In this document: in pieces, positions 26,361 through 64,000 of the stretch
Numbering within the stretch: the stretch's first letter is position 1
Layout: each line of letters begins with the position of its first letter
Assembly (NCBI GenBank): GCA_963995525.1
Contig: OZ023212.1
Span: forward strand, 6,145,855 to 6,209,854
DNA length: 64,000 bases
DNA from: Escarpia spicata
Lineage: Eukaryota > Annelida > Polychaeta > Sabellida > Siboglinidae
Direction of reading: 5' to 3'
The notes under the pieces: model-generated
The model's input: only the letters and a program-made list of their open reading frames with translations
Databases searched by the model: none
Told to the model about the DNA's origin: nothing
Translations under genes and position numbers: made by a program

Positions 26361-26637
26361 ATTGCCACATCTTACATCAGAACAAAACTCAAAAAAAATT
26401 TGCAGAGCTATTTTTTTCTTGCTTCTGCCGTTTATGTGATAATCCTCATTCTTAATTTTTTTAATTGTAACATCCATTGTTTAATGTTATCCTTGGTGGA
26501 TATGTTAATGCATAGAGAAGAGCACACTGTTCCAAAAAAGGAACATTAATTACAGTATAACTGTATGACATTTGGTGTACAGACTGGTAGCAATGGATAG
26601 ACTTTGTGACACTAATATTATGTGTTGATATGCATTG

Positions 26638-26738
26638 ACCAGAGAGAGAGAGAAGGAGGGAGGGAGGGAGGGAGGGAGAGAGAGAGGGAGGGAGGGAGGG
26701 AGGGAGGGAGGGAGAGAGGGAGGGAGGGAGGGGGGAGG

Positions 26739-26782
<44 letters not shown>

Positions 26783-26800
26783 GGAGAGGGAGAGAGCGAG
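26638..26800. repeat. GA / GGGA simple repeat
   Basis: (GGGA)n and (GA)n on the + strand, again G-quadruplex-type spacing. Confidence 0.95.
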
Positions 26801-26859
26801 ATTCGGGGGGAGGGACAGTTGGAGAAGGGAAGAAAAACAGACATATAGACAGATAGGTG

Positions 26860-29800
26860 CAAAGAGAAAGAGACGGCGTGCTAGTTGCGACTACAGTTGC
26901 AACTGCAACATCGCAACAGTGTAGTCAAGCAACCAACGCTACATGACTAAGTTGCGCCAGCTGTTCTACTATTAGATGTGTTAAGTCGCATGTAGTAATC
27001 AGTCGCCCTATAGATAGATGCATGGACTTGTACAAAGAGTCGGACAAACTTGTTTTAGCTAAGTACGTCTTTTAAATAGTAACTATCACATTATCTAGTC
27101 AAACGTACGCACACGTAGTTAAAATGCTTGTTAGATATGTAAGTCGTATGTAAACATAATTTAACATTATACGACACAACACTGCTACACTCGTCATACT
27201 ATAGCTGGCATGCTCGAAGTGACGGTTACTGGGGCAACAAGAAATAATGTAAGTTACGCATTATTTTATAATATCACTATTATATATAACATAATTTATA
27301 AACATGGACAAAAAATAACTCACCAGGCCGTGTATATTGATACTCGTAATACGTAGCCGAGAGAACTGTACGTATATCTTTGTGGACACGTCCATGATCC
27401 CTAGCAAACTGCGACTGGGTGTGGCTCCAGCTATACCCTACTCGCGTCTGGTGCATGACATAACAATAGTCTATGCAACCGCTTGCACGAAACAATTCCG
27501 CCAGGGTTACATAATATATTATAGTCGTAGTGTTACCGATTCATTGTGGGGTCGCACATGTCAACCGTTAACAAGTCGACGCATGACGAACGGGCGATAT
27601 TTTCCCGCTTTAACCTTTACAGTGGCTATTCCCAATCCCTTCGGCATCGCCTAGACTATAATCTGATGTGCATGCTTGCCGTATGTCCAAATTGGAGAAC
27701 CTCAAATACGAAGTGTAAGGGGACCTTGTGACGGTCGTGTCATGAGATCCCCCGCAGAAAGTAGACATCATTGTATTTGTGAGTGAGTTCCACTTTCATC
27801 ATAGTAGAGATTTGCTGGCTATATGGGGGAGCATATTAAGACATTACGTAACGTCTTTGTGTCGCAGTGTTTACACCCCATCACGTCACAAGCCATAGGC
27901 GGATATCATCCAGTGAGGACTTGAGAACACGTGCTCCCTAGACCTTTGGAATTTGGCGTGCCCCAAGGCCCAGACCTTTTTGAATAGGCCCCTGTTACCT
28001 TGCCCCCTATACATTTGGAATGTACCCCCGTTAAGATTACAATAAGTTGAAGTTACGGCGACGCGGCAGGAAAATAATTCAAGATTCTCTTCTAAAGAAC
28101 TAAATCCAACGAGTCTGTTCCTGATAATAAAAGCAACCAAAAGTTGCAGACATTGAGAAGGGGGTAGGCTACACTTGGTTGTGTTAGGATGAAAATTGTA
28201 TTATTTTGTCTCAAAACATGGAACATATTTTAGCTATAGTTGTTATTGTATATAGTAATAAACACGTACAAAACGTGTTGGGGATATACATCTCACTGGA
28301 GAAACAATTGCGTACAATCTCTCAACATCTAACAAAAAAGTTGTGTATAATAAAAAAAAAACACTTAATTTCTTCAGTGTTCTCTAATATGCAGAATTAA
28401 ACTTTATACATATTACACACATACCTTGTAATTATATATCAGGTATATGTGTATATTAGTTAAAAGTATTTAACTTAACATGTCTTAATTAACCAATTTA
28501 TATATTAATATATAGTATACTAGCATTTGTGAAATTCTGTTCCCATTAAATAATGTTCGTGTGCCAAGGTATTCGGATTATCAACGTCTGCATAACAAAG
28601 TTCCACTATACTATGTCAAACATTAGATGGAGTACCAGAAGCAGCCATTTCCTTCACCCGTTGTGCTGTAATGCGGTGTCTTCCTAGGAACTCCGCCCCC
28701 AAGAAAATAAGTCCACACACAATTTATGAAATAAGTTAAGGAGTTTTATTGTCATTGTTAGTTAAGTTTTATATTAATATTTATATAATAATATTATATT
28801 AAGTACAATTGCCTCTATAAACACGTGACATGCATGTCAACTCGGTAAACCCGTTTGATTAGAGCACCTCAAAAAACATGAAGTAGGAAAGAGTAAACTA
28901 CTCATTTATTGTTGTGGCTTTTGAAAAAAATATCGCAAATATCCCTGGGAAATGGTCTTAGCTATCATAAAAAAAGAATTTAAACACTTCAGTTTGTTAA
29001 CTGTTAAATATTAAGATTGGTTAATGAATGATTATAAATTATAGCTGACTTGGTTCCAGTTGTTATACAAATAGTGGTAATTGCTGATCATGTGATATAT
29101 GATGTAGTCATGTGACATGTTTCCGAGGCAACCACACTTGGCTGGATCGTCACGATAACGCCAGCTACGTATATACACACCCATCCGATCGTACGGAGTT
29201 ATTCCCAGCGCCACCTAGTGTGACAGTACGACGACATTGCACCGCTGTCGCTTTGTGTGTTCGTACACACACAAGACAAGTTTATAAAACAGTTGTCGTG
29301 CTGGTCGCTAACGTCCGTATTGCATAATGCCTGGCCGCTCTTGTAGTGGAGAACCACGTGAACATGTATAGAGGGACACAATTACGCTACACACCGCATG
29401 TAAAGCAACATTGACAGTCGACGGCCGTCTCCGGTCAGAGGGTGCCGCTTGTTCCGTTACACAGTAACCGTAGAACACGTAGAAGTATGTACAATTAATT
29501 AGTCTAATTCCCTACCGAGTATGCTACATTTTGAACCTGCCAACGGGCTCCTACATCAAATGACACAAGGTGGACACATCTCTCAGCGCTCCTAACATGT
29601 TTCACATTACTTTCTCACCCTTAAAAACAACATTCATAGCCAGCCATCATGTGACATTTTCTCCCATGTTGCATGCGAATATAATAATTATATGTCGAAT
29701 TAGTCTTTGGGAATTGATTGACCCTCCACGTTAATAAGAAAACAAATGCCATCGCGAGGAGCTGCTTTTTGCATATTGTTAATCTAGGCGTATCTCAGCC

Positions 29801-30911
29801 CACTACTGGGGGCCTGTCGGATGACTTTGTGCACTTGCTCACAAGATGAAAACTACATAAGAGACCAGACAAAGCTACACCTAACGCGAATCTATGACGT
29901 AATCATTGGCACGATTCTGCATGTGCTGTAACTGCGTGGATCGTCGGCCGACACTGGCACAGACGACAACAGGTGCTGCTCCTTGTCATGTTGTTATTGC
30001 CGTTGTCCCGTTTTGGCTTCAGTGACGATAGAAATGTTCTAGTAATAACATAACACGTTGTAGCACCTTGAGATGACGCCGCATCAGCTAAAGTACCAGT
30101 AGACTGTCTTGTCATGTCATCAAATAATTTACACAGTGTCGTGTCTTTCAAGACTGGTTCTACCAACATGACAACAACAACTGGTAATAAAGCAGGTTTT
30201 TTTGGGTTCAAACTGTAGGACGTCCTTGACGAGCAGGCAGAACCTTCTTTCACGAACGACTGGTCAATGTCGTCATGGCAACGGCTACAATCACATGACA
30301 CTCGTGGAAAGCTTGCACTCCTAACATCAACGAGACAACATGCTGTCTGTCCATTCTCACACGGGGACAACATAAATACAATCGGGAGCATGTCTCACAC
30401 CAGTTGCACATCCATTGCTGTGGCAGACATTAATATCACGCGAGACGCACGCATTCACCCAGTCTACCCGTCTATGTGACCAGAATTAATTTACATACGA
30501 TGAAAATATGAAACACCTTCAGAGCGATTCAAAGTTTCCTAACACCGATTGTTCTTGCAGTGATGGCGACTTCAACAGTGACTGTCTAGACTACCACAGG
30601 CCCCGACATGACCTTGTTACATTCAGATTTAGGGCAAATATTCACATTTATCCCTAAAGGGTCAATGTGTCACCCCTGCAGGGTCACTCTCTTGATTTGG
30701 GGTGATGAGCCGAGTCAGCTCAACAGTATCTTTGCTATGCAATAAGTGACGGTCACCAACATAATGACATGACTTTGTCACTGACGTATCGACACCGACA
30801 TCGACGCTGTGCCACACTCTCCATCCCGCTGCGTAGACGTGTTCTCGTCACTCCACCGACTCGGCACCGTATGGACCGACGCAAGTTTCTTGACACCGAC
30901 CGACGCTGACG
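26860..30911. other. liprin-alpha 3' flank, no gene seen
   Basis: No conserved protein on either strand. 27890-27990 is an inverted relative of the MITE-like element at 7563. The liprin 3' UTR must begin at 30911 and run downward; the nearest AATAAA on the minus strand is around 28904, too far to assign with confidence. Confidence 0.5.
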
Positions 30912-62083
<31,172 letters not shown>

Positions 62084-62111
62084 CTGAAACACAACAACAA
62101 CAGGCTTGGGT

Positions 62112-62170
62112 CAATGTGTGTGTGTGTGTGCATGCGTGCGTGTGCATGTCCGTGGGCATGCACGTGTCCA
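62112..62170. repeat. GT-rich microsatellite
   Basis: (GT)n with CATGC variants just upstream of exon A. Confidence 0.85.
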
Positions 62171-63189
62171 TGTACACAGAGAATATGTCTATGTTACAAG
62201 ATGACATGCCAATGTATGTACCACATGTATGTTTCATGGCTGCTAGAAACCATTGCGTCACGAGTCATGGCCACAGAAATGTTGGTCAGAGAAGACAACT
62301 TGTGATGCAGGAATACCGACAAAATAATTGAAATACACAGAAGAGACACCCAGCCACCAACACTGGCAGTGGCTAAAACAGTTTCATGATTTTCTTGAAG
62401 CTACTGTCATGTGACAACCACAAATATCGTCACATGACCACAGACTCACTGGAATGACGCTAAGGCACTATGAGGGTCCTGACAGCTCAGACAAGCACCA
62501 AATCACGGCTCTGGGTACTACATGTATGATTTGTGTTATCAAAATGTTTGTTTGATTACATCAATGATTACAAGTCAATGCATAATCTTTAATGAGCACA
62601 TCACAGTAAAACAGTCTACGGCCAGTGCGCATATCAAAGTCCAAGAGTACATGATTTCTTCAGCTGATATATCAGGATATTAGGCAATATATCATGCAAT
62701 TTGTACCCGGTGAGTTACAACTACCGGGGTACTCTTCTTGCTCAGTCCAAACTGTGCCACTCTCCCATCAATTTCCGTGTTTCTGTCCTGTCTATGACAC
62801 ATCCTGCTTAGTGAATATCACCATGCTACCTCGGTGTCTCTCGTCTCCCAACCACGACATCTTGCTCGTATTTCCCGAGACAATCAACCAGCATCAGGCA
62901 ACCACCCAAATGTCAGGTAGTTGCAGGAAATTACCATCTTTGCCGTCGTGTCTTTGTAGTTGGCTGCCGGTCGCATGGCAGCGTCAAATCATGGCCACGT
63001 AATGCACGCTCGCCGTGCACTCTTACAATATGTTGCAGTTGTGCGGTGACTGGACAGTGATAGATCAGTCCACTTGGCCAGGCAGTGACTCGTGGTACAC
63101 ACGCTGATTGCACTAAATGGCTATGAAGACAGGATGTGGCAGCTACAATGTCCTCACATTGTAAGAGTGAGATAACTACTCCTGGAGTG
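62171..63189. other. liprin intron, no feature seen
   Basis: No exon with liprin N-terminal coiled-coil sequence could be found between here and the window end. Confidence 0.5.
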
Positions 63190-63660
63190 GTTGTTGTCAG
63201 GACATAATGCAGGATCCATGAAGGATCTGTGAGAGATCCATGTAGGATCTGTGAGGGATCCATGTAGGATCTGTGAATGGTCCACGCAGAATCTGAGGGA
63301 TCCAAGGAATCTGAGGATCCACAAGGGATCCATAAGGAATCTGGGAATCCAAAAGGGATTTATAAGGAATCTGGGGATCCATAAGGAATCTGAGGATCCA
63401 CGAGGGGTTCATATGCAATCTGAGGATCCATGAGGGGTCAATAAGGAATCTGAGGATCCAAGAGGGACCAATAAGGAATCTAAGGATCCATGAAGGACCC
63501 ATAGGGAGTCTGAGGATCCAGGAGGGGTCCATATGGAATCTGAGGATCCATGAGAGACAATAAGAAATCTGAGGATTCACGAGGGGTCAATAAGGAATCC
63601 ATGAAATTCACAAAGGATCTATGAGGGATCCACAAAAGATCCACGAGGCACCCATGAGGA
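63190..63660. repeat. ~30-bp minisatellite
   Basis: About 15 units of GAGGATCCATGAGGGGTCAA TAAGGAATCT, in the liprin intron upstream of exon A. Confidence 0.93.
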
Positions 63661-64000
63661 ATTCAATTTAGACTTGCTAAATAAAATATTCTCTTTTATT
63701 CAAGTCATTGCTACAGTGCTGTCAAATCGTGACAGTCCCAAAGAGTTTAAATTTCTGCAGTTCAGGGTTACGTGCCATGGCTGACTGGTCTAGAGATCCA
63801 CGTGGTCCACAGCTGTCTGCTTCTGTGTTCATACAAGAACAAAATCTCAGACACCAAGAAAAAGTCCCTGGGACATACCACACTGGCCCTGGACCATACC
63901 ATTCTGGCCCTGCACCAGACAGACCTGTCGCAGTGAACCACAGGCCAGCCATTGTTCATGTGACGAAGGGGTAAGATCATGTAGATTCAGTCTACTGTGA

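Noticed and set aside
29903..30391. 162-codon minus strand open frame downstream of liprin
   Set aside because: No recognisable family, Cys/Ser/Thr-rich with no splice or start support. Could be 3' UTR.
63708..63974. 88-codon + strand frame at the window end
   Set aside because: No family match and opposite to the host gene; probably chance.

Overview
This window is animal nuclear DNA. It carries intron-split genes with GT-AG junctions, decayed non-LTR retrotransposons, a hAT remnant, a tRNA-derived SINE and a very high load of minisatellites. Two conserved animal genes can be read exon by exon. The retrotransposon mix suggests a marine invertebrate (lophotrochozoan or cephalochordate). I cannot fix the species from sequence alone.

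Layout. (1) Positions 106-12271, + strand: ten exons of MCM9, a MCM-family helicase of DNA repair and replication. The 5' exons lie upstream of the window; the last exon is long and is followed by AATAAA. (2) 12.3-30.9 kb: an intergenic stretch made largely of dead LINEs, a foldback element and GA-rich simple repeats, with no gene I can support. (3) 30912-62083, - strand: 21 exons of a liprin-alpha (PPFIA/SYD-2) presynaptic scaffold gene, from the middle of its coiled coil through three SAM domains to a stop codon. Its N-terminal exons lie beyond 64000. The two genes point at each other tail to tail. They act in unrelated processes and nothing suggests co-regulation.

The reconstructed exons join in frame in both genes: 3102 nt for MCM9 and 3096 nt for liprin-alpha, both divisible by three with the stop included. 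This supports the junctions chosen. One liprin junction only works as a GC-AG intron.

The most unusual property is that many tandem arrays are copies of splice junctions, or start within a few bases of one. In MCM9, one exon has an array of its own acceptor upstream (33-bp unit, about 60 copies) and an array of its own donor downstream (about 20-bp unit). Another exon has a 3-copy donor duplication. In liprin-alpha, the acceptor of the second-SAM exon is copied in 28 units of exactly 100 bp, a coiled-coil exon's donor end is copied about five times, and another acceptor is duplicated once. Three further arrays abut splice sites. The series runs from 2-3 copies to dozens and looks like one recurrent process caught at different ages.
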